A stretch of DNA of 64,000 nucleotides from contig DASYUL010000024.1 of assembly GCA_036001245.1 (NCBI GenBank), positions 59,712 through 123,711 of the forward strand. Direction: 5' to 3'. Every line of letters starts with the position of its first letter. Within the stretch, counting starts at the first letter, position 1. The notes below the pieces were generated by a model. That model was not told the origin of the DNA. It searched no databases and worked only from the letters and a program-made list of their open reading frames with translations. Shown piece after piece: positions 42,577 to 53,465 of this stretch. A program made the position numbers and the translations under genes. Origin of the DNA: Gp7-AA6 sp036001245 (GTDB taxonomy: Bacteria; Acidobacteriota; Thermoanaerobaculia; UBA5066; Gp7-AA6).

Positions 42577-43851
42577 TCAAACGCCCCATTCCCGATTCGC
42601 GATTCCCGATTCTGATTCGCGCAGGCTCTCGCCGATCACCCGTGCCGTGCGCGCGAGATCGGCGTCGGAGTGCGCGGTCGAGACGAACCACGCCTCGAAC
42701 TGCGCCGGAGGAAGAAACACTCCGCGCTCGCGCATCGCGTGGAAGAAGGCGGCATAGCGCCGCGTGTCCGACCTCTTCGCGGCGGCGAAGTCGCCGACGG
42801 GATCCCCGCAGAAGAAGAGCGTCGACAGCGACCCGATGCGCTGGTACGTCACGCGCCCCTCCGCACCGGCCTCGCGGATCGCGTCGCGCACCGCCGACTC
42901 GAGGAGCGTTCCCTTGCGCTCGAGACCCGCGTAGGGGGGACGCCGCTCGATCTCGCGAAGCATCGCGATACCCGCGGCCATCGCGAGCGGATTGCCGGAG
43001 AGCGTCCCCGCCTGGTACACGTCCCCGGTCGGCGCGACGCGCTGCATGAGATCCCGCCGCCCGCCGTAGGCCGCGACCGGCAGGCCGCCGCCGAGGATCT
43101 TCCCGAGGACGGTCAGGTCCGGAAGGACGCCGAAGAGCTCCTGCGCACCGCCTGGCGCCAGGCGGAATCCGGTGATGACCTCGTCGAATACGAGGAGCGC
43201 GCCGTACCGACTCGTGAGCTCGCGCGCCGCTTCGAGGTAGCCCGGGCGTGGCGGAACGACGCCCATGTTCGCCGCCACCGGCTCGAGCACGAACGCCGCG
43301 ATCTCGCCCGGGTGGTCGCGGAACGCCGCCTCGAGAGCGTCCGCGTCGTTGTACGGCACGACCGTCGTCAGAGCGGCGAGCTCCGGGGGCACGCCGGGGC
43401 TTCCGGCGATCGCGAGCGTGGCGGCCCCCGAGCCTGCCGAGACGAGGAAGGAGTCGGCGTGCCCGTGATAACCGCCGTCCGTCTTTACGACCCGGGTGCG
43501 GCCGGTCGCTCCGCGCGCGAGTCGGATCGCGCTCATGGCGGCTTCCGTTCCCGAGCTCACGAAGCGGACCATCTCGATCGACGGGACCATCTTCGCGACG
43601 CGTTCCGCGAGCCTCACCTCGCGTTCCGTCGGCGCCCCGAAAGAAGTCCCGCCCCGCGCGGCCTTCGCGACCTCGCGCACGACGAACGCCGGAGCGTGGC
43701 CGAAGAGGAGCGGTCCGTAGGACATGACGTAGTCGAGGCGAGAAATCCCGTCGGCATCCCGAACCCGCGCGCCGCGCCCGCTCGAAACGAAGAACGGCTC
43801 CCCCCCGACCGAGGCGAACGATCGCACCGGCGAGCTCACCCCGCCGGGCAT
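42577..43851 (-). CDS. hemL: Glutamate-1-semialdehyde 2,1-aminomutase (start uncertain)
   Basis: 424 residues from the first ATG (43851). HemL converts glutamate-1-semialdehyde to 5-aminolevulinate. MPGGVSSPVRSFASVGG, VSSGTEAAMSAIRLAR, LVFDEVITGFR and the PLP-lysine region VLGKILGGGLPVAAYGG are all present. Family homology continues upstream in the same frame (RRSSALFRRAQTL), but no ATG, GTG or TTG is there; the only near-cognate codon is CTG at 43875. A GGAGG at 43898-43902 sits too far up for it. The C-terminal SESGIANREWGV is read from the CGATTC microrepeat. Last gene of the ccsA-hemACDBL operon. Confidence 0.92.
   Translation of the reverse strand: MPGGVSSPVRSFASVGGEPFFVSSGRGARVRDADGISRLDYVMSYGPLLFGHAPAFVVREVAKAARGGTSFGAPTEREVRLAERVAKMVPSIEMVRFVSSGTEAAMSAIRLARGATGRTRVVKTDGGYHGHADSFLVSAGSGAATLAIAGSPGVPPELAALTTVVPYNDADALEAAFRDHPGEIAAFVLEPVAANMGVVPPRPGYLEAARELTSRYGALLVFDEVITGFRLAPGGAQELFGVLPDLTVLGKILGGGLPVAAYGGRRDLMQRVAPTGDVYQAGTLSGNPLAMAAGIAMLREIERRPPYAGLERKGTLLESAVRDAIREAGAEGRVTYQRIGSLSTLFFCGDPVGDFAAAKRSDTRRYAAFFHAMRERGVFLPPAQFEAWFVSTAHSDADLARTARVIGESLRESESGIANREWGV
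42587..42621. repeat. CGATTC microrepeat at the hemL 3' end
   Basis: The words ATTCCCGATTCGCG and GATTCCCGATTCTG recur in tandem from about 42587 to 42621. The repeat overlaps the last codons of hemL on the minus strand. Confidence 0.6.
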
Positions 43852-43906
43852 GAGCGTCTGTGCGCGCCGGAACAGCGCCGATGAGCGCCGCGCCCGGCCT
43901 CCGACG

Positions 43907-43931
43907 TTGGACTTTGGACTTTGGACTTTGG
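43907..43931. repeat. TTGGACT tandem heptamer upstream of hemL
   Basis: About 3.6 direct copies of a 7-base unit (TTGGACT), immediately upstream of where the hemL start would be expected and next to the hemB stop at 43936. Related TTGGACTTTGAA words occur at 38318-38338. Confidence 0.75.
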
Positions 43932-43935
43932 TCTC

Positions 43936-44922
43936 CTAGAGAGAGCGGTCTGCGAGCCACGCCGCGGCGTCGCGCGCGTGGTAGGTGAGAACGAAGTCCG
44001 CTCCCGCCCGAAAGATCCCCGTCAGGATCTCGCCCACGATCCGTTTCTCGTCGATCCAGCCGTTGGCCGCGGCCGCCTTGACCATCGCGTACTCGCCCGA
44101 GACGTTGTACGCGGCGATGGGCGCATCGAAGCGCTCGCGCGCGTCGCGGATCACGTCGAGGTATGCGAGCGCCGGCTTGATCATGACGGCGTCGGCGCCC
44201 TCGTCGAGGTCGAGCGCGATTTCGCGCATCGCCTCGCGCCGGTTCGCCGGGTCCATCTGGTAGCCCCGGCGGTCTCCGACCTTCGGCGCGGAGTCCGCGG
44301 CTTCGCGGAACGGTCCATAAAACGCGGAAGCGGACTTCGCGGAGTAGGCGAGGATCGCGACGTGAGTGAACCCTTCGGCGTCGAGCGTCCGGCGGATCGC
44401 GGCGACGCGGCCGTCCATCATGTCCGACGGGGCGACCACGTCGGCGCCCGCCCGCGCCTGCGAGACCGCGATCTGGGCGAGGAGCGGCAGCGTCGCGTCG
44501 TTGTCGACCTCGCCGTCCTTCAAGACCCCGCAGTGGCCGTGCGACGTGTATTCGTCGAGGCACACGTCCGTCATCACCACGAGATCCGGGATCGTCTCCT
44601 TCAGCCGGCGCACGGTCTCCTGGACGGCGGCCGTGTCGTCCCAGCCTTCGCTGCCGACGTCGTCCTTGCGGTCCGGGATTCCGAAGAGGATGACGGCCGG
44701 GACCCCGAGCGTCGAGAGCTCCCGTGCCTCGGCGACCGCCTGGTCGGGCGAGAGACGGAAGACACCCGGGAGCGACGAGATCTCCTGGCGAAGATCGGAT
44801 CCTCGACGCACGAAGAGCGGCGCCACGAAGCGGTCGGCCGAAAGACGCGTCTCGCGCGTGAGCCGACGCAGAGCCGGCGTTCGGCGAAGCCGTCGGAGGC
44901 GCACCGTCGGGAATCCCGTCAC
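43936..44922 (-). CDS. hemB: Delta-aminolevulinic acid dehydratase (porphobilinogen synthase)
   Basis: 328 residues from GTG at 44922; the longer frame is inside hemD. It condenses two ALA into porphobilinogen. The Schiff-base lysine lies in DAVMIKPALAYLDV and the second lysine in LAYSAKSASAFYGPF. The metal site reads VCLDEYTSHGHCG: the first and last cysteines of the zinc site are kept, but the middle one is Asp, a mixed form between Zn and Mg enzymes. The gap to hemD is 19 bases. Confidence 0.95.
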   Translation of the reverse strand: MTGFPTVRLRRLRRTPALRRLTRETRLSADRFVAPLFVRRGSDLRQEISSLPGVFRLSPDQAVAEARELSTLGVPAVILFGIPDRKDDVGSEGWDDTAAVQETVRRLKETIPDLVVMTDVCLDEYTSHGHCGVLKDGEVDNDATLPLLAQIAVSQARAGADVVAPSDMMDGRVAAIRRTLDAEGFTHVAILAYSAKSASAFYGPFREAADSAPKVGDRRGYQMDPANRREAMREIALDLDEGADAVMIKPALAYLDVIRDARERFDAPIAAYNVSGEYAMVKAAAANGWIDEKRIVGEILTGIFRAGADFVLTYHARDAAAWLADRSL

Positions 44923-44941
44923 GGGGGCAGAATCTAGCAGG

Positions 44942-45667
44942 TTACCGGCCGAGCGGACCGCGCCCGCCGAGTTCGGCGGCGATCCGCGCCACGGCCTCGA
45001 AGGTCGGCGGCCGCGCGACCTCGACGCGCGTGACCCGCCGCGCCGAGAGGGCGTTGCGAGTCGCGTCACCGAGAGCGATCGCGATCGTGCGTGTCAGGCG
45101 GGCTCTCGCGGCCTCCCCCGCCCCGTCCAGGAGCCACCCCGCCGCCGAGGGGGACGTCGCGCAGAACGCGACGAGCGAGGGCGATGCGATGATCGACGAA
45201 TCGAGGTCCCGGTCGTACGGAAGCGCGACCTTCCGGTAGAGCAGCAGAGAGACGACCTCGGCGCCGCGGCCTTCGAGCTCCCGCGCAAGCTCGGGGTCGG
45301 CGTCCTCCCCGTGCGGAACGAGCACTCGCGTGCCCGAGAGGTTCGGTGGCAGCTTTCGAAGCATCCGGCGCACCGAGCCGCCGCCTTCTTCGACCTCCAC
45401 GGAGAGTCCGGAACGGAACCGTTCTGCCGTCGCCGATCCCACCGCGAGCACCCGGCCCGGAAGCGTCGAGAGCAGGTCGTCACGCGCGAGGAAACGATCG
45501 GCGGCGAGGCGGCTCGTGAAGATCGCGAGATCGAAAGGGCCGCTCACGGGCTCCGCGGGCAGTGTCTCGATCGAGTGGCTTTGCCTCTCGACGACCTCGA
45601 GCTCGGGGATCCGCTCCGAGGGAAAGGGCCGCTCCCCGGACCGCACGACCAGCAGTCGGGCTTTCAC
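44942..45667 (-). CDS. hemD: Uroporphyrinogen-III synthase
   Basis: 241 residues from GTG. It inverts ring D and closes the macrocycle. Sequence conservation in HemD is always low; the layout RLLVVRSGERP at the start, DLAIFTSRLAADRFLA, VLAVGSATAERF, GTRVLVPHGEDADPEL and the closing IALGDATRNAL...TFEAVARIAAEL is the normal order of the two half-domains. Position between hemC and hemB supports it. One base separates it from the hemC stop. Confidence 0.9.
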   Translation of the reverse strand: MKARLLVVRSGERPFPSERIPELEVVERQSHSIETLPAEPVSGPFDLAIFTSRLAADRFLARDDLLSTLPGRVLAVGSATAERFRSGLSVEVEEGGGSVRRMLRKLPPNLSGTRVLVPHGEDADPELARELEGRGAEVVSLLLYRKVALPYDRDLDSSIIASPSLVAFCATSPSAAGWLLDGAGEAARARLTRTIAIALGDATRNALSARRVTRVEVARPPTFEAVARIAAELGGRGPLGR

Positions 45668-45668
45668 G

Positions 45669-46574
45669 TCAGCCCCGTGCCAGCGCGATCAGCTCCGCCG
45701 CGCCCTGCTCGAGCAGAAGTCTCGCGACCTCGCGGCCAAGCGCGGCGGGGTTGCTCTCCGTTCCGCTCGCTTCGGCCCGGAGCGTGCGCGACCCGTCCGG
45801 CGCAAAGACGGCGCCGGCGAGCCGCAGCGCGCCGTCTTCCACGCGCGCGAGGCCCGCTACCGGCGCGCGGCACCCCGCCTCCAGGAGCTCGAGGAGGGTG
45901 CGCTCGGCGACCGCTTCGCAGTGCGAGCCCGGGTCATCGAGCGGCGCGATCCGCTCACGCACGTCGCCATCGTCCTCCCGAACGACAACCGCGAGGGCTC
46001 CCTGACCGACGGCCGGCAGCATGACCGAAACCGGCAGCGCCTCGGTGATTTCGCCCAGAAGTCCCAGCCGCGCGAGCCCGGCGCGCGCGAGGACGATCGC
46101 GTCCCACCGCCCCTCGTTCAAGCGCCGGAGCCGGGTGTCCACGTTTCCTCGCGCGTCGAGAACCTCGGCGTCCGGCCGAGCGGAGAGAATCTGGGCGCGC
46201 CGGCGGGCGCTCGCCGTTCCGACGCGGGCGCCGCGCGGCAGAGAACCGAGAGAGCGGCGATGGCGCGAGACGAGCACGTCGCGCGGGTCTTCCCGGGGCG
46301 GGACCGCGGCAAGCACGAGTCCTGCGGGCAACCGGGACGGAAGGTCCTTCAGGCTGTGAACGCCGATGTCGATCCGGCCCGCGAGAAGCGCGTCGTCGAT
46401 CTCTCGCGTAAAGAGGTCCTTTCCCGTCATGCCAGCCCCGATGTTGGACAGTCGGTCGCCCGTCGTCGAGATCGGAACGATCTCGACCTCCGCCCGCGAC
46501 CGCAGCGACGCGGCGACGAGCTCCGTCTGCGCGAGCGAGAGCGGGCTGCCGCGGGCGCCGATGCGGATCTTCAC
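45669..46574 (-). CDS. hemC: Hydroxymethylbilane synthase (porphobilinogen deaminase)
   Basis: 301 residues, typical length. MKIRIGARGSPLSLAQTELVA at the start, GVHSLKDLPSRLPAGL (71-86), the NVDTRLRRLNEGRWDAIVLARAGLARLG stretch in pieces around 144-171, and the dipyrromethane cofactor Cys235 in LEAGCRAPVA. It joins four porphobilinogens into hydroxymethylbilane for HemD. Ten bases separate it from hemA. Confidence 0.96.
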   Translation of the reverse strand: MKIRIGARGSPLSLAQTELVAASLRSRAEVEIVPISTTGDRLSNIGAGMTGKDLFTREIDDALLAGRIDIGVHSLKDLPSRLPAGLVLAAVPPREDPRDVLVSRHRRSLGSLPRGARVGTASARRRAQILSARPDAEVLDARGNVDTRLRRLNEGRWDAIVLARAGLARLGLLGEITEALPVSVMLPAVGQGALAVVVREDDGDVRERIAPLDDPGSHCEAVAERTLLELLEAGCRAPVAGLARVEDGALRLAGAVFAPDGSRTLRAEASGTESNPAALGREVARLLLEQGAAELIALARG

Positions 46575-46584
46575 GACCTGAAAG

Positions 46585-47850
46585 CTACTCCTCGCGATCC
46601 AGGTCGAAGAGATGGCGAATCGCTTCTACCCGATCGAGCCTCTTCGCCGGATCCTTCTCGGCCTTCAGCCGCCGCAGGGGCTCGTGCAGGAGGCGCGCGA
46701 CGATCGAGTCGGCGAGCGGCCGCAGGCGCTCCCGCTCGTCGGGCGGCAAACGGTCGAGCTCTCCGTCGCGAATCTCCTCCAGCCGCCGCTTCAACTCGGT
46801 CACAGTGGGGACGACCGAGAGGTTTCCGTACCAACCGAGGAAGCGCTCGAGCTCCTCCTCGAGAATCTGCTCCGCTCCCGGAATCTCGCGGGAGCGCCGG
46901 CGTCGGTTCTCGGCAGCGACCTCCTCGAGCCCGTCGAGGTCGTAGGAGAAGACGTTGTAGATGTTGCGGACCTCGGGGTCGATGTCGGGCGGCATCGCGA
47001 GGTCGAGAAAGAACATCGGCTGGCCCCGGCGCTGCCGCATCGCCGCCTCGACGTCGGCGCGGCGGACGACGGGCACCGGGCTCGCCGTCGTTCCGACGAC
47101 GACGTCCGCGGACGGAAGGTCTCGCCCCACCGCGTCCCACGCGACGACGCGCGCACCGACGCGCGCCGCGAGATCTTCCGCGTGCCCGGCCGTGCGGTTC
47201 GCGATCTTGAGGTCCCGGAGTCCAGCTTCGAGCGCATGCCGCGCGAAGAGCGTCGCCGTTTCTCCAGCGCCCAGAAGCAGAAGGGTGCGCTGGGGCAGGT
47301 CTCCGAAGACCTTCTCGGCGAGCTCGACGGCGATGGACGCGATCGACAGCGGATGGACGGCGATCTGCGTCTCGGTCCGAACGCGTTTTCCCGCCCGTAC
47401 CGCGCTCTCGAAGAGCCGGTGGAGCACCCCGTGCGAGGAGCCGGTCTCGCGCGCGATCGAGAGCGCCTGCCGGACCTGGCCGAGTACCTCACTCTCGCCG
47501 AGCGCCATCGAGTCGAGCCCGGCGGCCACCCGGAAGAGGTGGCGGACGGCCTCCGCGCCGAAGCGCCGGAATCCCGCCTGCTCCAGCACGGCGCGGTCGA
47601 GTCCGCGCCACTCCGAAACGAAGCTCGCGAGCTCGTCGCCGGCCCGCTCTCCGTTGCCCAGGCCGTAGATCTCGCTCCGATGGCAGGTCGAAACGATCAC
47701 GCTCTCGGAGACGAGACCGCGTCCCGTGAGACGCCGCAAGCCGTCGCGCACCTCGTCGGAGCTGAAGGCCACGCGCTCGCGCACGGCTCCACTCGCGCCC
47801 CGGAAGTTCCACCCGAGGACGAGGATCTGGGTATCGTTCGAGCCGTTCAT
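46585..47850 (-). CDS. hemA: Glutamyl-tRNA reductase
   Basis: 421 residues from ATG at 47850 (ATGA overlap with the ccsA-like stop). It makes glutamate-1-semialdehyde from Glu-tRNA (C5 pathway). Catalytic Cys56 is in VSTCHRSEIYGL. MALGESEVLGQVRQAL is the tRNA/metal region, LLLGAGETATLFARHAL the NADPH site, and the C-terminal helix bundle is complete. The residue after Cys is His rather than the usual Asn. Confidence 0.96.
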   Translation of the reverse strand: MNGSNDTQILVLGWNFRGASGAVRERVAFSSDEVRDGLRRLTGRGLVSESVIVSTCHRSEIYGLGNGERAGDELASFVSEWRGLDRAVLEQAGFRRFGAEAVRHLFRVAAGLDSMALGESEVLGQVRQALSIARETGSSHGVLHRLFESAVRAGKRVRTETQIAVHPLSIASIAVELAEKVFGDLPQRTLLLLGAGETATLFARHALEAGLRDLKIANRTAGHAEDLAARVGARVVAWDAVGRDLPSADVVVGTTASPVPVVRRADVEAAMRQRRGQPMFFLDLAMPPDIDPEVRNIYNVFSYDLDGLEEVAAENRRRRSREIPGAEQILEEELERFLGWYGNLSVVPTVTELKRRLEEIRDGELDRLPPDERERLRPLADSIVARLLHEPLRRLKAEKDPAKRLDRVEAIRHLFDLDREE

Positions 47851-48644
47851 CGGAAGACGTGCGAGTGCGAAAGGTAGAGGTTGACGAACGTGTAGGAGAA
47901 GAGGACGAGGATGAATCCGACGATCGAGAGCACCGCCACTCGGGCGCCCGCCCAGCCGCGCCGGTCCATCCAGAGCAGGATCCCGTACACGAGGAGCGTC
48001 ACGAGCGCCCACGCGAGCTTTGCATCGACGGGTACGGTCCAGACCCGCCGTGCCCACGCCACCCCGAGGACGATCGAGACCGACAGCACCAGGAGCCCGA
48101 TCGTCACGCTCGTCCGGTTCATCCGGCCGATCACGTCGAGCGCGGGGAGCCGCGCGAAGAGAATCCCGGTCCGGCCACGCCGGATCTGCCGGTTCTGGAT
48201 CAGATAAAGGAGCGACAGGACGAACGACAGGGCGAACGCCGCGTACGCCAGCATGGCCAGGGTGACGTGAAACGCGAACACGCTGCCGCGCGTCGCCGGC
48301 CCGGCGGGCGCCGCGTGAGACGGGAAGACGACCGCGAGGATCGAAAACAGCAGGATGAACGGGATCAGGAACGGGCCGACGGCGCGCTCCCGGTGCCGCA
48401 GCACGAGCACGAGATAGGCAAGCCCGAGCATCCATCCGAAGAGAGCCATCGACCCGCCGAGGGTCCGGTAGGGAACCGAGCCGAGGGCTCGTGCGGTGAT
48501 CGTCAGGTCCGTGAACTGCGCGGCAAGGCCGGCCCCGACGAGAATTGGCGCGCCGCCGAGACCGCGCGGCCGGAAGAGATCGCGGACGGCCAACGCCTCC
48601 GCGGCAGCGTAGAGGAGCACGGCCGCCCACCCGAAGAGATGCAT
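47847..48644 (-). CDS. CcsA/HemX-like cytochrome c biogenesis membrane protein
   Basis: 265 residues, about eight hydrophobic helices. A CcsA/CcmC-type protein often found in front of hemA (HemX). Family traits: FHVTLAMLAYAAFALSFVLSLLYLIQNRQIR and the ending FVNLYLSHSHVFR with conserved His. A complete WWD haem motif is not seen, which fits HemX more than CcsA itself. It probably influences heme synthesis or export at the membrane. It leads the minus-strand hem operon. Confidence 0.82.
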   Translation of the reverse strand: MHLFGWAAVLLYAAAEALAVRDLFRPRGLGGAPILVGAGLAAQFTDLTITARALGSVPYRTLGGSMALFGWMLGLAYLVLVLRHRERAVGPFLIPFILLFSILAVVFPSHAAPAGPATRGSVFAFHVTLAMLAYAAFALSFVLSLLYLIQNRQIRRGRTGILFARLPALDVIGRMNRTSVTIGLLVLSVSIVLGVAWARRVWTVPVDAKLAWALVTLLVYGILLWMDRRGWAGARVAVLSIVGFILVLFSYTFVNLYLSHSHVFR

Positions 48645-48668
48645 GGAATCAAGGGATCTTAACCGGAC

Positions 48669-48743
48669 CGGGAGACGGAAGACGGTAGACGGTAAACGAT
48701 GAAGGGAGCTTCGCCTCCCGTCTTAGCGCCGACCGTCTACCGG
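48669..48743. repeat. AGACGGTAGACGG word-repeat downstream of yceI
   Basis: GACGGAAGACGGTAGACGGTAAACG on the left, partly inverted as GACCGTCTACCGG on the right, with a GGGAG-CTTCG-CTCCC type hairpin between. It fills the gap between the yceI readthrough end and the ccsA-like start. The length is given in pieces here; the left arm is 48673-48697. Confidence 0.6.
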
Positions 48744-48867
48744 AGTGTCAGCGCGAAGGCGCCTTCGTCGGTTCCGGCGCCGGCGCGGCGCCGGCAGGAG
48801 CGGGCACGTCCCGGTTGGCCTCCACGAGGACGTCGATCTCGACGTCGTCGCCCAGCATCACGCCGCC

Positions 48868-49398
48868 CTAGTCCGCGGTCCGGTTCCAGACGATCCCGAA
48901 GTCCTTCCGGTTGATCGGAAGCACGATCTCGAATCCCGCCTTCTCCTGCTTGCCGAGGTTCAGGAACCCCGTGTGCTTGACCGGAACGACGAGAGTCTTG
49001 GTGACCCCGTGCATCGTGAGATCGCCCGTCACCTCGTAGAGGTCCTTTCCCTTGGGAACGACCTTCGAGCTCTTGAAGGTGATCGTCGGATACTTCTCGA
49101 CGTCGAAGAAGTCGGCCGACCGGAGGTGGTTGTCACGCCGCTCCTGGCCGGTGTCGATCGAAGCGGCCTGGATCGTCACGTCGACGCTGGAGTTGGCGGG
49201 CTTCGCGCGGTCGATCGCGATCTTGCCGTCGAAGTCGCGGAACCGACCGTCGACCTTCGTCAGCCAGTGGCGGATCTGGAAACCGACTTTGGTGTGCGGC
49301 TTGTCGAACACGAAGGATTCGGTTGCGGCCCCGGCTGGCGCGGCGATCGCGAGCAGCACGGCGAGGCCCGCAGCGATAGTCTGAATTCGGGGCTTCAT
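48868..49398 (-). CDS. YceI-family secreted protein, cut short by an in-frame amber codon
   Basis: 176 residues with a signal peptide (AAGLAVLLAIAAPAGAA) and AAGGAGAAG before ATG. YceI proteins form a lipocalin-like barrel that binds isoprenoids: FDKPHTKVGFQIRHWLTKVDGRF, DVTIQAASIDTGQERRDNHLRSADFFDVEKYP (pieces), GDLTMHGVTKTLVVPV. It stops at TAG (48868-48870) after FGIVWNRTAD. The same frame continues for 39 codons as GGVMLGDDVEIDVLVEANRD..., the expected last YceI strand, to a TGA at 48748. A CAG-to-TAG change is the simplest cause. Without the last strand the barrel is incomplete. Confidence 0.88.
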   Translation of the reverse strand: MKPRIQTIAAGLAVLLAIAAPAGAATESFVFDKPHTKVGFQIRHWLTKVDGRFRDFDGKIAIDRAKPANSSVDVTIQAASIDTGQERRDNHLRSADFFDVEKYPTITFKSSKVVPKGKDLYEVTGDLTMHGVTKTLVVPVKHTGFLNLGKQEKAGFEIVLPINRKDFGIVWNRTAD

Positions 49399-49468
49399 CT
49401 CTCTTCTCCTTGTTTCGTTTCGGGGAATTGCGCCGGAAGCATGCGATAAGGTGCGACCGAATGTGGAT

Positions 49469-49498
49469 CTGACGGGATCCGACCCTTCGCGATAGACT
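49469..49498 (+). promoter_or_regulatory. Candidate promoter for acnA-hemE-hemN-hemH-hemY
   Basis: CTGACG (49469-49474) and TAGACT (49493-49498) with an 18-base spacer, 12 bases ahead of the acnA ATG. Both boxes deviate from consensus. The same TAGACT -10 occurs in front of the DUF465-psd operon. Confidence 0.35.
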
Positions 49499-49510
49499 CG
49501 AAATTCCGCC

Positions 49511-52369
<2,859 letters not shown>

Positions 52370-52406
52370 GGGTTCAACGGCTCGTTATACTGACGGGCTG
52401 CGCCGT

Positions 52407-53465
52407 ATGACGACGAACTCCCCCTCGGCGAAGAGGTTTCTCGACGCGTGTTACGGCCGTCCCGTCGACCGCGCGCCCGCTTGGATGATGCGGCAGGCGG
52501 GTCGATACCTCCCCGAATACCGCGAGGTGCGCGGGCGCGTGTCGTTCCTGGAGCTCTGCCGCAACGTGGACCTCGCGGCCGAGGTGTCGCTGCAGCCGTT
52601 TCGGCGCTTCGCTCCGGACGGTGTCGTCTTCTTTTCGGACATTCTCGTTCCGGTGCAGGCGATGGGCGCCCGCGTCGAGTTCGGAAAGGAGGGGCCGCGC
52701 CTCTCCCACCCGGTGCGCACGGGGGACGACGTCCTTCGACTGCGCCGGTTCGATCCCGCGGGAGAGCTGAGGTTCACCGGCGGCATCCTGAAGAAGCTTC
52801 GGGGAGAGCTCGGCGACAGCGCCGCGGTGATCGGGTTTGCCGGCGCGCCGTGGACGCTCGCGTGTTACCTGGTCGAAGGCGGCGGCTCGAAATCGTTCGC
52901 CGCGATCAAGCAGATGATGGGGTGGGGACAGCGGACGCTCGAGGGTCTCCTGAACCTGCTCGCCGACGTCGTCGGAGACGTTCTGTCTTACCAGATTGCG
53001 TCGGGAGCTCAGGTCGTGCAGCTCTTCGACACGTGGGCGGGTGAGCTCTCGCGCGAGGACTATCGGCGGTGGGCGCTCCCCGCGGTCACGCGGGCGATCG
53101 CCGGGATTCGCCGGGAAGGCCAGCCGGTTCTCCTCTACGTGAACGGCTCCGCGCACCTGCTCGAGGCGATGAACGAGTCGGGCGCCGACGTCCTCTCGAT
53201 CGACTGGAGGCTTCCGCTGTCCGAGGCACGCAAGAGGCTCCCGACCCGGCCGCTGCAGGGCAACCTCGATCCCGGGACGCTTCTCGCGGGGACGCGCGAC
53301 GTCCGGCGACGCGTGCGGTCCATACTCGCGGAGACCGGCGGCATCGCCCACGTCGTGAACCTCGGCCACGGAGTCCTGCCGCAGACGCCGATCGAGTCGG
53401 TGGAGGCGTTCTTCGCGACGGTCCGCGAGGCGGGCGTCGCCCTTCCCGCGGAGGCGCAGGCGTGA
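52407..53465 (+). CDS. hemE: Uroporphyrinogen decarboxylase
   Basis: 352 residues. It removes four carboxyls to give coproporphyrinogen III. The signature PAWMMRQAGRYLPEYREVR (N-terminal Arg/Asp site) is at about 23-40, with DILVPVQAMGARVEF, GFAGAPWTLACYLVEGGGSK and LVQLFDTWAGEL-type segments further on; the ending VNLGHGVLPQTPIESV is standard. Overlaps hemN by four bases (GTGA). Confidence 0.96.
   Translation: MTTNSPSAKRFLDACYGRPVDRAPAWMMRQAGRYLPEYREVRGRVSFLELCRNVDLAAEVSLQPFRRFAPDGVVFFSDILVPVQAMGARVEFGKEGPRLSHPVRTGDDVLRLRRFDPAGELRFTGGILKKLRGELGDSAAVIGFAGAPWTLACYLVEGGGSKSFAAIKQMMGWGQRTLEGLLNLLADVVGDVLSYQIASGAQVVQLFDTWAGELSREDYRRWALPAVTRAIAGIRREGQPVLLYVNGSAHLLEAMNESGADVLSIDWRLPLSEARKRLPTRPLQGNLDPGTLLAGTRDVRRRVRSILAETGGIAHVVNLGHGVLPQTPIESVEAFFATVREAGVALPAEAQA

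Noticed and set aside
48868..49398. Genome-wide TAG recoding suggested by the yceI amber
   Set aside because: TAG ends several intact genes here (M50 protease, rimI, pilY1, the 1-195 fragment) at natural family C-termini.
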